Shown here one piece after another: positions 12,801 through 25,158 of a stretch of DNA of 64,000 nt (positions are counted from its first letter, which is position 1; every line of letters begins with the position of its first letter). The DNA is from Boletus sp. NGJ (lineage: Eukaryota; Basidiomycota; Agaricomycetes; Boletales; Boletaceae): positions 275,228 through 339,227 of the forward strand of contig JAGTXK010000072.1 of NCBI GenBank assembly GCA_019096195.1. Reading direction: 5' to 3'. Under the pieces are notes generated by a model, which had not been told where the DNA came from, searched no databases, and worked only from the letters and a program-made list of their open reading frames with translations. Both the position numbers and the translations under genes were made by a program.

Positions 12801-15151
12801 TGACTTTTTCGAAAGCAATTCGACCGTTGCACGACTTCTGGAGCCTCATTTCGCTTACGTCGGTCGAGAAGTCCGACTCTTTACCAATCACTTCCAGCAG
12901 TCGTGGATCCGCTTGACTTTGGGCCACGGAAGCAATGAACGCGCGTTCGCCATAGTATTGGGTTATGGCATCGTCAGTATCATCTTGGCACTCTACTTGA
13001 ATGTATTCACTGTAGGGAACGCGAAGACTGCTGGTAAAGCAGTCAGAAACGCGGTTCGGCAACAGCTCTTAGTAGTGAAGGTACGTGTTACCTGATCGAC
13101 GACGGATGTGAGGTGAAGTTGATGTGGTATAGGTGGCAATGTTCATAATCATCGAACTTATCATCTTCCCCCTTGGATGCGGTATCATGCTGGACGCTTG
13201 TACGATCTGGGTATTTCCAGAGGCGTCCCTTGAATCGAGGGTAGCATTCTTCACGCAAGCTTCATTGACAGCGGTATTCTATCACTGGGTTGCAGGGACC
13301 ATGTTCATGTGAGCCAATCGCTCGTACTGATTCTCGGGGTGCTGACCTGCTCGTAGGTATCAATTTGCCGTTCTGTTGGCGGGTTGTAGAAACATCATGC
13401 GTCCGGGTGCGATGTGGTTTATCAAGGATCCCCAGGATCAAAATTTCCATCCTATCCGCGACATCTTAGACAGACCCACGTTGACTCAATTCCGTAAACT
13501 CCTCATCAGCGCGTTCATGTACGCGATGGTCGTTGCTTGTGGTGTCGGGAGTCTTGCCATCTTGCTTTTCATTGGGAACCGATCTATATTCCCGATACGC
13601 TGGAAGACCCGGTACGTAGCGGATTCTCTTGTCGCGCTCAAGCCACCCATTAGGATTCCCAGGGAGCCCCTTTCTGAAGTCCCGGTCGATCTTTTATTTC
13701 TGCAAATTGTACTGCCATACACGATGCGCCATTTGCGACCTCGCAAAGTCGCCTACCGCTTGGCCGTTCACGTGTGGAAGTTTTTAGCCGTGAGGCTACG
13801 ATTAACCTCGTACATGTTCGGCGATAGGCACCGAGATGAAGAATCTTCAAGAGTGTACAAAACATGGATTGCTTTCTTCCGAAGATCTGCAAGTGACAAC
13901 GAGGAACTGACTACGACACAAGATGGAACCTTCCGTCGGGTGCCCGCCAGCGACAATATCGCGCTTCCCAGAGACATGCGCGCCACCGCTGAAGTCCATG
14001 AAGACGGTACACCCTTGAACGATAAAGCAGCAGCGTTGGTAGCATCACAAAATGCGGAGGCAATGAAGGCAAAACGCGACGTCAAGGATGATTACATCGT
14101 TGTGTATTTCCCTCCCCGTTTCCGCACGAGGATTATTGGCTTTGTTACGCTCGTCTGGACAATCATGGCCATCGTTGCTTCAGTTTGCATCGCAGTGCCG
14201 GTGCAAATCGGGAGACACTTCTTCGCGTTGATCTCCTCTTCGCTGGTTCACGACGGTTATTCCTTCCTTGCCGGATTCTACATTCTTTGGGCGTGCTATT
14301 TGGTCGCGAAGGCAACGGAGAGCATGGACAGACGGCGTCAGCGTGTGACTGGGGATGGACCCAGAGCAGATTTCGCGGTGTACTTTGCCAAGCAGAGTCT
14401 CCTCTGGGCCATCAAGATGACATACATGGGCTTATTCCTCGGTATTCTCATTCCAATTCTGCTGGGCCTCGTTGTGGACCTTTACATTATCCTACCGGTT
14501 CGGCTAACGCTTCATCCGACGATGGTTCCGACCATTCGATTGGTGGATATGTGGTCCCTTGGACTCGTGTACTGCAAGATCGCCATACGGCTCCGCCGGA
14601 GGCTACAGCTGCCGCAGCGACGACATGACGCGCTGTACGTGGTATGTACCATCAACTATCACTCCGCGTGTGCGAGCTGATTTCACCTGCAACCTTAGCT
14701 TCTGAGCAACGGATGGGCGCATCCAGATCCTCGTCACGCGACCAAGGAACTCATTATCCCGTTGTTGGTGGGTCTTGTCACCCTGCTTCTCTTACCAGCG
14801 GGGACGGTGTACGTCTTGCGGGAATTTTTGCATGTTTCCTTGAGCAAGAAGTTCTTGTGTAAGTTCTCCTGTTTTGACGTGTGTAGCATTCTGATATATG
14901 TACCTCGCGCTCCAGTTGTACATGTGTATCCAGGTATCTTTGCCGTGATTAGCCTGTCCCGCGTCGTCGTCTCCGCGATGACCGTTCTGTCCAGCTGGTC
15001 ACAGTCGATTCGGGACAAGGAGTTCCTAGTCGAAATGCGGCTACAGAACCTCGAGTCAGAAAAAGCAGGGCAGAAGACGAGCGAGAAGAAGACAGAGCTC
15101 TCAAGAACGGGTATCGTTCATGCAGAGAGAGCAATAGTGGAGGACCGATGA
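9850..15151 (+). CDS. SSM4: Doa10/Ssm4 (MARCH6-type) ER membrane RING-CH ubiquitin ligase
   Basis: Thirteen exons (9850-9871, 9907-10021, 10075-10148, 10202-10385, 10435-12143, 12192-12232, 12280-12369, 12421-12657, 12709-13080, 13133-13308, 13357-14641, 14699-14858, 14916-15151) give 1566 residues in one frame. A RING-CH (C4HC3) finger starts at about residue 16: CRIC, then FYPCKCSGTIRYIHQDCL, then TCDVCKHPY. Many hydrophobic segments follow. The conserved Doa10 core lies in the region after WVAGTMFMYQFAVLL, including GAMWFIKDPQDQNFHPI and REPLSEVPVDLLFLQ. Between the first membrane pair and the core is a roughly 500-residue acidic, low-complexity loop. In ER-associated degradation this enzyme ubiquitinates misfolded and short-lived proteins at the ER and inner nuclear membrane with Ubc6/Ubc7. 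The start is uncertain: the reading frame upstream of the RING is closed at 9861, so ATG 9850 with a 35-nt intron is the best fit seen. Confidence 0.92.
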
Positions 15152-17641
15152 GCACGTGTATACATATAGTCATCACATTAGGGCAGCCAGCGCATCATAG
15201 ACATTAATTTGATTCATCTCGTGCGGTATGGTTGCATGAAAAGAACAATGTTCTCACTCGACGGACTTGGTGAACAGAAAGCGCATCGTCGGGCGAAAAG
15301 CCCGACCGGCCCCTGGTAGCCGGGCCCATGCGGAAGCAAAAATATGACAAGCCCGGGGTGGCCTCCGATCATAGGTGCCAGGGGGACTCGACCGCGAAGA
15401 TCTGTCGCCTTATAAACCGCAGCATTAAGTGTTACGGTCACTTCTTCTCCGTGGATCTACAAACGTACTCGAACGTGAATCTCGCTGATCGTTCATGTCC
15501 CAAACAGCCCCCCCGTTGGCGATGGAATATACGCGCGCGCACACACGCGAGGTTTGGGCGTTTGTCGTCAACCAAAGTTGCGCTGTTTTTTTTTTTTCTG
15601 TCAAGCAACGATTATCCCTAGTTTGCCGTGGAAGCGACACACGGACGAGATGCTGTAGAGTAGGGTGGCAACGCACCGACGGATCTGTCGTCGTATAGCC
15701 AAAGGTTAATTCGGAACCTCACGCGGGTGGCACAAACGGCAGAACAATTTTAAAAAAAGGAGACCGACCGTGTATGAGGCTACCAAGTGACGTGTGATGA
15801 TCTCACGCTCAGATGGAGATGGAGATGGAGCTTGCAACGCACTTGACGTCTGACGGCAGTTCCGTGTGTTGGTTGGTATCGGGAACGCGTATGGGAGTGG
15901 CCCCAAGGGATGTTTCGAACTTTGGAGAGCGGGTTTCGCACCTGCGTTATGGCCCTTTTCGGTGATAGGTAGGAGCCTGCAGTCGGGGAGTTTAGAGTAA
16001 GGGTAGACATGGGCAGTGCTGCTGCTGTGGTACGTTTTTTTTTCCCTACATCTTACGCAACCAGCGTTAAAGGAATGGGACAGACGCGTGGGACGAAGCT
16101 AAATTGGTCACGTTAACGAGTACTTTTTGAGGGATGGTCAGAAGGAAGTAGACGGAGCACGGAATAGGTATAGCCTGCCACCGAGTCCCTAGTAGCATGC
16201 AGTGGAGATGAAAAGTCGTTTGTGGGCTGAAACAGGGATCAAAGGGACTAATCGAGAGCACCCGAGCACATAAACATGCCAGTTACAGTGGGCCACTGCC
16301 CAGATCAGGATTGACGTTAGTCGCGAAAAGTGCTGGCAAGCCTTGGATGAACATACTTTATCGCCGCAATATCTTGGGCGCTGTCGTCCATTGTGTGTGT
16401 GTGTGGGATTGTTACATAGATCAGAGGCAATGCATCACATCGCCCAACTTGATACGAACCTAAAGTGAAAGCTGGCATGAATTCAATGCAAAGTAAAACG
16501 TCGCAACGTGCAACAGACAGCGAGGCACGACATGAAGCTATTCAAACTCACAAACGAGGAAAACTGTCTTTCGACAACCGTTTTGCCGTTCGGTTGTTAG
16601 AGTTTCATACCGTCGACGATAAGCCACAAACCCTTTCTCGCATGCTCAAGGAGCGCTGATCGGCGTCTCACAACATGCGGTGAGTTATTCCGTAACGGTT
16701 GCACGTTATTGTCATTTGCAGAGTGCCTGGTGGTAAGACCCTACTACCACGACTATGTAAACGGACCCTGTGGCACACCTCCCGGTAAGACGTCGCCCCT
16801 GTTTCGAAGAAGCGGATTCCTTTGATGGATGATGGAGCTCAGGTAGCAAGTCACATTACCATTCACACTTCCCCAATTCAAGGACTGACCTGAGCAAGGA
16901 ACACCAAGCCACGGAACCGATGCCGCGAAACCTTCCCACCTCTGTGGGATACCCAATCACGCTCGATCTCGAGACGGGAAACCGGACCCCAAATTAACGG
17001 AGAATCGAGAGTTACGCACAAGGTGTTTGGGGGACTAGCAAAGGGACTACCCCGATGTGCGGGACGCGTTGCCTGAGCAAGACGGAAAAAAAAACGGTGA
17101 CATGACAGCGTATCGAGAGGATCCTAGAAAAAGTTTCCGAGAGAATAGAAAAAAAAAAAAAAAAGCGTACGTGATGGATCACCGCAACTATCGAACGAAT
17201 CGGAAGAAAAATGCCCACCTCGGCAACGTTGAAATCGTGGTGGTCGAGTGGCAGCTAGCCCAACCAGGGGCGTGTTTCAGACCTGCAGCTCCAGGCGTTC
17301 GATGCGAGCTTGAACGAACTGAAACTTTCACTGAATGGCTGTCAGCTGAGGCAGACTCAAAAAGCTGAAAACTCAGCGACTGCTGTTTGGAGTGCACAGC
17401 CACTCTGATCCAGAATGGCAACTTGAATCACCCTGAAACAAAGTTCTGCGAGCGTTGGCTCAGCTCAGCTCAGCTTACGACCGTGTCCTGACCATTAATC
17501 AGTCACTCCGTTTAACCACGGGAAATTTTACGTGGTGGCGCGTGGTCTGTGAAGCCGCTCTGTCATCTCAGCGGGTCAAGGACTTTCCAGCGACCGGTGC
17601 ACAAGTGGACACCGGTCTCCAGGCCTCCAAAGAGCCGCACT
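15152..17641. other. Long intergenic stretch with simple repeats
   Basis: No gene could be supported. It contains homopolymer and simple-repeat tracts: a T run near 15,586, a GGAGAT repeat near 15,814, a GT repeat near 16,394 and a run of about 18 A near 17,147. The right end should hold the promoter of the Apc13-like gene. Confidence 0.5.
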
Positions 17642-18421
17642 ATGACGGTTAGTCTTTGTCACGTCACGTCCTCTCGCACTGACCCGTACCCGAATGAGCA
17701 GGACCTCACGTACTGTTACCTACACATGACCGAGCATGACCTCAAAGTCATCGACACGATCGATAGTCTTGAGTATATCTCGGGCGAGATGTCTGACGAC
17801 GGTGCGACACTACGTCCATCCATTTCATAGTTGCCGTAAACTTGGACACGTAGATCTCGACATCCCCGCACACATGATACCACCAAATCCTGACGATTCT
17901 GACAGTGTGTCTCGTTCACGCGCTGTGTGCAGGTTCGCTTCCCAAGTTGACGGATATCTCCAGTCCTACCTTCACAGGTCCATCCCTCTTACCCGTACGG
18001 TAATCCTACAAACATAAAACATCCGGCTGCTCGCCCGAGACCCCCGTACGATCCCACCTCTCGCGCTCTGTTCGAAGACATGGGTTACGGTGGTGGCGGC
18101 GTTAATGGTGCGTTGCGCTGGAAGGATCTTGCCTTGGAACGCTTGCTCCCTGTCGACGAAGAGAAAGAAGAGATGAAGCGCGCAGCCGAGGCAAGGAAGA
18201 TGGCCAACGGGGCAACTGGACAAGCCCACCACCATCCACCACCGCAACCACCCCCACCACCGGCGGACGCAGCAGACCAGACAATAGAGGAGGAGGAAGA
18301 GGAGGATGAAGAAGAAGAAGAAGAGGGAGAGGGAGAGAATAGCACTGACCACGATGAGAACGAGGTCGAGGGCAGCGAAGACGAGGGAGCCACTAATGAT
18401 GGCGATGACGACGACATGTAG
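17642..18421 (+). CDS. APC13: Apc13-like anaphase-promoting complex subunit (tentative)
   Basis: Exons 17642-17801, 17854-17924 and 17978-18421 join in frame to 224 residues. Two short stretches match the layout of Apc13: SDDDLDIPAHMIPPNP, comparable with the EDV-x-IP segment, and about 60 residues later ALRWKDLALERLLP, comparable with the KWTDLALQYL segment. The N-terminal YCYLH may match the fungal Apc13 start. The rest is divergent: a long proline/histidine patch and an extremely acidic Glu/Asp tail make it much longer than the roughly 75-residue animal protein. If right, it stabilises TPR subunits of the APC/C, the cell-cycle ubiquitin ligase. The start codon could be further upstream behind another intron. 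The gene converges on RRP4 with only 15 nt between stop codons. Confidence 0.5.
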
Positions 18422-18436
18422 GGTACAACATTCACA

Positions 18437-19649
18437 CTAATTATTTCCACCTACGATCGCTACGAGCGCCTCTCCCACATCCCCGTGGACTATGTCTTTG
18501 GTGTCCACTTCCTGTTCAATCACCCAATCATACGCTTCCAGAAGCCGTGTGTCTGTTAACGGAACAAAATGGTCTGCTAGAAGATGGATTATGTTGCTGA
18601 TACGCGCAATGGCAGTACGCGTTGCGACATCGATATCCTTGAGGGGAAGTGGGTGAACACCATTGCACGGAGCATGGAGGAACTTTGCCCACGTCGTTCC
18701 GATTGGAGTAGACGGCCTCTGCATCGAAGCCTTCTTCCCCCTGGTCACTGTCTTGGACATGTTTGCTGACCCATATGTAACCATTTAATCCAAGGATCAA
18801 ATCAACTCCGCAGGGCAGTGAAATGAAATGCGATTTTAAGCGCCTAATCAGGGCAGGTGGGACGATAACCAGTTGGCCGTTCCGCAGCTAGGGAAGTCGT
18901 GAGTAAAGTAGAGTATCCATGGAGCAACCCACCGACCGACCTTGCCGTACTTGAGCGAGCGTGTGTGCAGTGACATGGCACCGTCTGAGAAAAATGCCTG
19001 GACCTCTGCAACGAGGAGATCTCCTTCTTCGAAAAAAGTTCGCATCTGGAGTTCATCACTCTCCAATTTTCGGCGCTGGAATCCAGGGCAAAACCCTCAA
19101 ACGTCATGGGACCACGGAAGGGAAAATAACATGCCTGGACACCACCAGGCAGATTGACGGACGAAAGCATCAAAATGGCTTCCTGACGCCCATTCGCGTC
19201 CGCCTTCCATCGCCGTGGCTGGACCTATCACATTTTCCCAGCCAAAAAAAAAAAAGGGTGATGATTAATTGAACTCTCAAGATCCGGTCAGACGGACCTC
19301 GGTGATTCGTCCCACAACGAGGTCGCCGACCTCTGCATTGTACCTTGGGCGGCCAAGATAGGGGTTGTGACATGACGTGAGTGAAATGGAGTGTGTGCTC
19401 ACCTGGTCCGTACGGCACGGACGGTGACCAGTTTGTTCACTCGTTCCACACTACCGGCGACGGAGGCGATGACTTGTTCCCTGTCTACGTACGTCCCATG
19501 ACCGCTGACATGCCCCCTTTTTTTTCAACGGTGGTTCAAGAAGGATCTGTGCGGAGTTGCGCTCACCGCATGGAATTATGCGCCGAGGTGATCGATTCGC
19601 CTGGATAGGTCAGCCTGGACGCAGAGGTGTCCATGTCGTCGACATCCAT
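18437..19649 (-). CDS. RRP4: Rrp4, S1/KH RNA-binding subunit of the RNA exosome
   Basis: Seven exons on the minus strand (19649-19567, 19504-19403, 19343-19298, 19224-19135, 19075-18941, 18887-18693, 18637-18437) sum to 852 nt, 283 residues, within the normal Rrp4 range. The N-terminal domain shows MRGHGTYV and [15 protein letters not shown]. The S1 domain shows [18 protein letters not shown], and then [16 protein letters not shown]. The signature [19 protein letters not shown] and [18 protein letters not shown] is near-diagnostic for Rrp4. A KH domain with [15 protein letters not shown] follows. Rrp4 sits on the cap of the exosome and guides RNA to the 3'-5' nucleases in nucleus and cytoplasm. 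The intron 19134-19076 begins with GC instead of GT; no alternative keeps the conserved sequence. ATG 19649 was taken as the first in-frame start. Confidence 0.93.
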
Positions 19650-20229
19650 GAGATCGCCAACGTCCGGGTGATGGCGCGTAGTAACGTGATCCGTGGGGTG
19701 CGGAAAAGAAACAAAGGAGAGCATGGTCAAGTTAATGGTCCGACTTTGTGTTTAGACTTTTGATTTTACATAAGCATCACAAGCCGCAACTTGCTCGTCT
19801 TCTCGCCCAACTTGTCCAGATCTGCCAACTGAAAATCATACCAGGCTGTTTCTTACCTGGCAGCCGGCTTCAGCACCGTGTGTTCCTTTGTCCCTGTCGT
19901 AATCGCCGCGTAACAAGTCCCACCCGCTCTTCACACTCACACGTTTGCGTTAATCCCTGGCTTGGCTGCGCATCTCAAATCCGTCACGCAGCGATAACAA
20001 CAAACTGGGTACCCTTCTATTGGTGGGCTACGTAAACACTATGTGGTCGATAGCGATAAGCGAAACAAATAGATAGACCGGGCTACAATGGACAGCAAAA
20101 TAAATAAATACTATATGCGCTCTATGCTTGTGACAGCACAAAGAAAATCAGCGTCAGCGTGGTGCAGTGAGGAGGGTATGCTCACAAGTTGATTTTTAAG
20201 TACAAATAAGATACGAACGCGTTACACGT
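19650..20229. other. Intergenic between RRP4 and MYND gene
   Basis: About 0.6 kb holding the RRP4 promoter and the 3' flank of the MYND gene. No coding or repeat feature is supported. Confidence 0.45.
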
Positions 20230-20970
20230 TCACTTGTAAGCCAGGAAGTAGGCAGACAATGCCGGCAAATCATTCGATCCGGCATCAGAGTATCCTTGCC
20301 TTCGCGATCCGTTGAACTTGAGGACGACGACGGTTCCACACCACGCCTTGGCAGCCGCACCAGAGGTGATGTGGTAGATGGCGCGGTTGATGGGGGCTCC
20401 GCGTGACAAGGCATTCGGGGAATACCACAAGTGAAGGGGAAACCTAAGTGGCTCCCCGTTGAGCCCTTGCGTCAGGACGATGCTCTCCGCGAGGCTATCG
20501 TCGAAGTACCCGCTGACGAGTGGCTGTGGGCAGATGCCTTGCGTCGGAACTTGCGATGGTCGGCACTTGATCGTGATGATCCTTGGGCGCTCTGCGGATC
20601 GTCAGTAACGGCATTAATATAGGCGCGCTCGACGCGTCAAGATCCAAACACACCTTCTTCAGGGGAGAAGAGAATAGCCGACACCATGATTAACTGTTGC
20701 TCCGCTGGTGGGGGTGTGGCAATGATATTGTAATTTTGCGCGTGGGTAACCGGGATACATTCCTTGCGATGGCGTGGCCAGTCCTGAAGGGGTGCATGCC
20801 ATCGCGTGAGTCTACTTTACGGCAGGTCGCGTGACACGAGGAAGAAGCATACGCACGCTTTGGAGGTGCTCCGGGGCGCAATACCACGCCGTTTGGCAGC
20901 GACTACACCACATAGAGGTCGGCCTGCAGCAAACCGTGCAAGGGTGGTTAATGAGAGGGACAGGGTTCAT
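20230..20970 (-). CDS. Small MYND-type zinc-finger protein
   Basis: Three exons on the minus strand (20970-20857, 20783-20654, 20591-20230) join to 606 nt and 201 residues. The MYND finger is at about residues 11-50: CTVC, then MWCSRCQTAWYC, then HLQSDWPRHRKEC with the last part supplied by exon 2. The C-terminal 140 residues include TIKCRPSQ, LRFPLHLWYSPNAL and GTVVVLKFNGSRRQGYSDA. This tail resembles a basidiomycete-specific group of small MYND proteins of unknown role. MYND fingers usually bind proline-rich partners in transcription regulators. The start was chosen as the ATG 11 codons before the first cysteine; a further upstream start at 21078 would also be open. Confidence 0.75.
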
Positions 20971-21831
20971 ATCTGCACGTGGTGAAGATGAGAGAAGAAG
21001 TTTTCGAGGAGGACAGAAGAAGTATTGGTGATGCTGGAGACCACGGCCAGACCAGTCGGCCTTAAATATGTTCGACAACGAGCAAATCCGCGTGACCCTT
21101 CATCAAGGAACGCGTCGGGAAACCCGTTGGTGTGTGACTGTGAGAAGGAAAAAAAATGCTTGTCCTTCGGGAATAATATCATAAAGTTTGAGACGCCGAG
21201 ATCTCGGTGCACTGAGGCGGTGTTGTCCAACCAGGCACAGTGGACATGAAATCTGAGTGTGACAGCCTGAGCTCACAGGTGGCCAAGTGAGAACCGAGAA
21301 CACGTGAATGTATTCAGCGTTGACGAAAAGGATGCGTGAGGACGACCTGAAGGGCCATGATGGAGTGTTGGAGAAAGCGATCTTGGTCGTCTGTAGAGAC
21401 GATCTGTCCGCTTAAGTAATCGAAACTTCATGGCATTCGTTTCAGGTGGAATGGACGACGAAACGACTCAAACCTTTTGCTTGCCAAGGGACCGGAGGGT
21501 CGCTGAGCCCAAATAGAGTACCTGAGTAACGAGTTGCGGGTCCGATGCGCTCGCTCAGCTCTGTTTGGTACTTACCAACGCAACTTGGAGTGGGAAGCGG
21601 GAAAGCGCTGTGTTACGGAACTGAATTGGCAGATTTACGGTGATGACTTTGCATAAGAGAAATCGACTCGAACACATTCCGTGATCACTGACAAGACCCC
21701 GAAAACACGTGGTAACCCCCGGTTTTTTTCCCATCTCGGCTTCTCCGTCGCCGGTCCCGGTCCCCCCACGGCGTATCCTCCGGCAGCAGCCTGTCACATT
21801 TGTCACACAAGCTTTGCCATCCAATACCACC
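20971..21831. other. Divergent promoter interval (MYND gene / Y14 gene)
   Basis: About 0.86 kb between two divergently transcribed genes. It must hold both promoters; the stretch before the Y14 ATG is rich in C+T. No gene seen. Confidence 0.5.
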
Positions 21832-22572
21832 ATGTCCGACGATGAGATGAACATCGATGAGGGTCTGTTTCTAAATTGTCACCGGCTGTGCGTGTCTTGA
21901 CCCCCCCTCCCAGTTGCCAACGCGGGCACCGTGAGACGCAGAGGCAGAGGCTTCCACAGCACAACAGGCAAGTGGTTGCACCCGAGCACCCTTTTAGATG
22001 GACCGCAATGCATTTTCGTTACATTAGGTGGAAACGACGGCACAGTGAACGCAGAAGCCACTTACGATAGAGTCGAATCTTCTCATGTCAAGGACGCGGA
22101 CACTCGCGCTGCCCGCTGTACGTCTCACCTTCCCGCCATATGGTTCTCTGCGTGCACCACTAATGTCCGTTTTGCAAATGCGCAGCTGTAGAAGGTTGGA
22201 TCGTCTTGGTCACCAACGTCCACGAAGAGGCAACGGAGGAAGACGTCACCGACAAGTTCGCCGAGTTCGGTGAAATAAAAAACCTGCATCTCAACTTGGA
22301 CCGCCGTACCGGCTATGTCAAGGTGTGCGACAATCGTGTTGCAGCTGCGGCCCGCCCACTGACGCGTTAGTTACCAAATCCAGGGCTATGCGTTGGTCGA
22401 GTATGAGACCATGGCAGAAGCACAGGCAGCCATTGATGGCGCCCCAGGGACACCGTTGTTGGAACAAGTCATACAATGTGACTACGCGTTTGTTCGGCCA
22501 CCGCCCTCTGGGCCGAAGAAAGGGAGAGGGAGAGAAGCACGTGGACGGAGTGCGAGTCCGTCCCGGAGATAA
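21832..22572 (+). CDS. RBM8A: Y14/RBM8A, RRM subunit of the exon-junction complex core
   Basis: Five exons (21832-21862, 21914-21967, 22055-22117, 22186-22322, 22384-22572) give 157 residues. The N-terminus is acidic ([11 protein letters not shown]), followed by the basic [10 protein letters not shown] segment. The single RRM runs from [18 protein letters not shown] through [23 protein letters not shown] to [17 protein letters not shown]. The tail is Arg/Ser-rich ([14 protein letters not shown]). This order and length match Y14, which pairs with Mago nashi and helps clamp eIF4AIII on spliced mRNA. The intron 21968-22054 starts with GC within a strong GCAAGT donor. The presence of Y14 fits the intron-dense genes of this genome. 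Confidence 0.93.
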
Positions 22573-22993
22573 GGTGACTAATGTAACACTCATAGCCTAC
22601 TTTTTCGCAATGTTCCATGGTAACACCTATGCCGTTGCTGCTGTTCCACACAAGCATGACTTTTCTCAGCCCAACTGCGGTGCTAAGACTACTCCTCGAA
22701 CTTCGCTACTGCACTCTCCGGAGCGCCCATTCCCTGCCAAGCAGCCTGACCCGCCGAGAGAACACAGCTTGATAACTCGGGGATTAGTACTGAGGTGTCG
22801 ATCCATGTAGCACTGGGGGTGTTATTTCCTAATTCGAATGCAAAAGAGGGGTGTATTGCGCGCTGGGATAGAATTGAAGTCCCACGGCTGTCATTGGTGC
22901 CACCAACGCGCCATTGTTTAGGCCGTTTAGGTTTGCCCAACTCGTGTCGTGGAAATTCGACCTTGCTATTCGACGCGCCGAGTTTGCAAAAGA
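22573..22993. other. Short intergenic stretch
   Basis: About 420 nt between Y14 and the HP1-type gene, both on the plus strand. Expected to hold the Y14 3' end and HP1 promoter; nothing else seen. Confidence 0.5.
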
Positions 22994-24099
22994 ATGCCGC
23001 GCACTGCTGAACTGACTTCCGAAAGCGAAACCGACCATATTCACGCCGGGTCGACGAAGAAGACGTACGCTTCAAAGAAACGACGGGCGGTGTCCGCCTC
23101 TGAATCGGATGCGGAGGAGGTGGAGAAGGAGATGAACGAGGAGCCCGAAGAAACTGCGCCAGAGGGCGACGAGGATGACGAGGGGGAGGAGGAGTACGAG
23201 ATTGAAAAAATTCTCGATGCCAAGAAAGGACAGTTCCCCGGGGTGAGTCCCTTTGTTCTTCGCCATTCCCCTATGATCACAGACCGTACACACGTCTCCC
23301 GTGACAAAGGGTCGGATGGGGTATTTCGTCAAGTGGAAAAACTATGGGGATGAGCATAACAGCTGGGTGGATGAAAGAGATGCGGGGTATGTCGTTTGAA
23401 TTTTTGTTTCCAACCGCCACCTCGCTGATTCCCTCTCAGAAATGCCAAGGAGCTCATCGAGAGATTCTGGGAAGAGAAGAAGAAAGGCAAACCTGGCCCT
23501 CGCAAGTCAGAGCCTGTCAAGTCAAAGCCTAAACTCACCGAGAAGTTGTCGAGGAAATCTCTTATTGACTTGGATTCGTCCGTCGAACCAGACAGTCTTG
23601 CGAAGAAGCGTGGCAGACCCAAGAAAGACGAGTTGGTGTCTGACAAACTGGAGGCTCGAGACGAAGATGAGAGTGAGCAGAGGGCGAAGAAAAAGCCTCG
23701 GAAGAGCAATGGCCTCTCCCGGCAAGAAAGCAAGCGAGAGTCCGACGAGGAAACGCTTGGTAACATGAAGAAGCACATGAAGGTCTCGTCGTGGGAGGAA
23801 CTCATACAATCGATTGACACAGTCGAACGCGAAGAAGATGGCGAGCTCTACGTATTTTTCACTTTGTGAGCTAATCGCCCTCCATCGTGTGTGTTTGTGC
23901 TCACAGTAGTTCCAGGAAGAGCGACAAGATGCGCGTGCGGGAGAACTCTCGTATTTGCGCTGAGAAGTTCCCCCAGAAGGTTGGTGCTCACATGCGAGTA
24001 TCCAACTGACACTGATTATTTTTTCTGATTCAGCTCATCATGTTTTACGAATCGAATCTACGGTGGAAAACGGAGGAGGATCCAGTTGAGGTCGAGTAA
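22994..24099 (+). CDS. HP1/Swi6-type chromodomain and chromoshadow protein
   Basis: Five exons (22994-23242, 23310-23386, 23440-23865, 23916-23979, 24034-24099) give 293 residues. An acidic N-terminus leads into a chromodomain at about residues 68-120: EYEIEKILDAKKG, then GYFVKWKNYGDEHNSWVDE with the aromatic cage positions (Y, W, Y/W) present, then ELIERFWEEKK. A basic, lysine-rich hinge follows. The C-terminal chromoshadow domain has SWEELIQSIDTVER, LYVFFT and PQKLIMFYESNLRWK. HP1 proteins bind histone H3 methylated at lysine 9 through the chromodomain and dimerise through the shadow domain, packing heterochromatin and silencing transposons. The acceptor of intron 3 could be 9 nt further left (exon from 23907), which would insert three residues. 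Confidence 0.9.
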
Positions 24100-25158
24100 T
24101 TCTAGATATGTCCCCCACCCGCCCGAATCCTCCGGTTTTGTTGGTATTTGGAGCGCTATACTCTGACATTTTGATTTGTATCACTTCGAATCCCTATGCT
24201 ACACAATTGATTGATTTTGTCCAAGCGAGCTTCCATTAATGTCAATCTACGTGAGCCGAAAACGCTCGTCTCCACGATTGGTCAGCGATCAGCGCTTTAG
24301 CCCCGGACTCTGCAGAAACAAGTTTGAAACGTTATCGCTTGCATCTTTTTTCTTTCCACAAGCCCCTTGAGAAGGGTGGCGGACGAAAATGGAAAATTCG
24401 ACGACTGTCGCTAGCGAGGAGGAAAGTTTGCCAACATTCGAGGGACCTCCTACACGATGTATGTATCCTGAGTCAAATACATTCCCGTTCACGACATGGT
24501 TTGAGGGCCAGGAAACGTGAGCAAAAGCGCCACACGGAGGTAATCCGATTACTTGTGTGCAATGCCCACACCACCATCTTACACCATCACAACCCCCCCT
24601 CAAGGTACGCGATTGCAGTAATACTGTATTGACCGGTCCTAACATTGTACCACGTTGGCAAGGTATGTACATACGCATAGCTCAAAGTGGGTGGTTTGAG
24701 TCATGCACAAGGTCCTCGTATCTTGACGCCTTTTGATTTTCGTTCTGGGTTGCGTGGCAGCCGATCTAGTTGCGATTGACGCGACGATCTCAGCATCTGT
24801 CGGCGCAGTCACGGGCCTGGGCTACGTGAGAATTTAGGCCCGGCCAAGATCGGCCCCGTTATCTGGTGGGGATGAAGTCTACACCGTGAACGTTGGCAGG
24901 GTCCAGGTAAGGGTCCCGGTTCCGTAATTGTCAACGTCGGAAGCATGGAAGCCACGAGAGCCGTGCATGGCAACCCATTCTGAAATACCCAGGGGACTCT
25001 AAATCACACCCATCTTCATTCACCCCTAGTTCTCAGGATTTCACGTCTGCCGTCAATACGATTGGGGAAAAAAGAAACATATTCGTAGTTGTTGCATAAC
25101 CATCTCATATCCAAATCAAAATGTCTAACAACATAGCAAACAGACCCGAATTCATCCA
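24100..25158. other. Intergenic; possible small gene not confirmed
   Basis: About 1.06 kb between the HP1-type stop and the convergent minus-strand gene. A start codon at 24389 opens an acidic peptide (MENSTTVASEEESLPTF) that can be spliced to a short hydrophobic end near 24,635. Neither a family nor a convincing full model was found, so it is noted and not called as a gene. Confidence 0.3.

Noticed and set aside
16380-16420. GT repeat as part of a CRISPR or satellite array
   Set aside because: A short dinucleotide tract only; no spacer-repeat structure anywhere in the window.
18085-18450. Minus-strand serine-rich open frame
   Set aside because: Reverse of the GAG/GAA-rich acidic tail of the Apc13-like gene.
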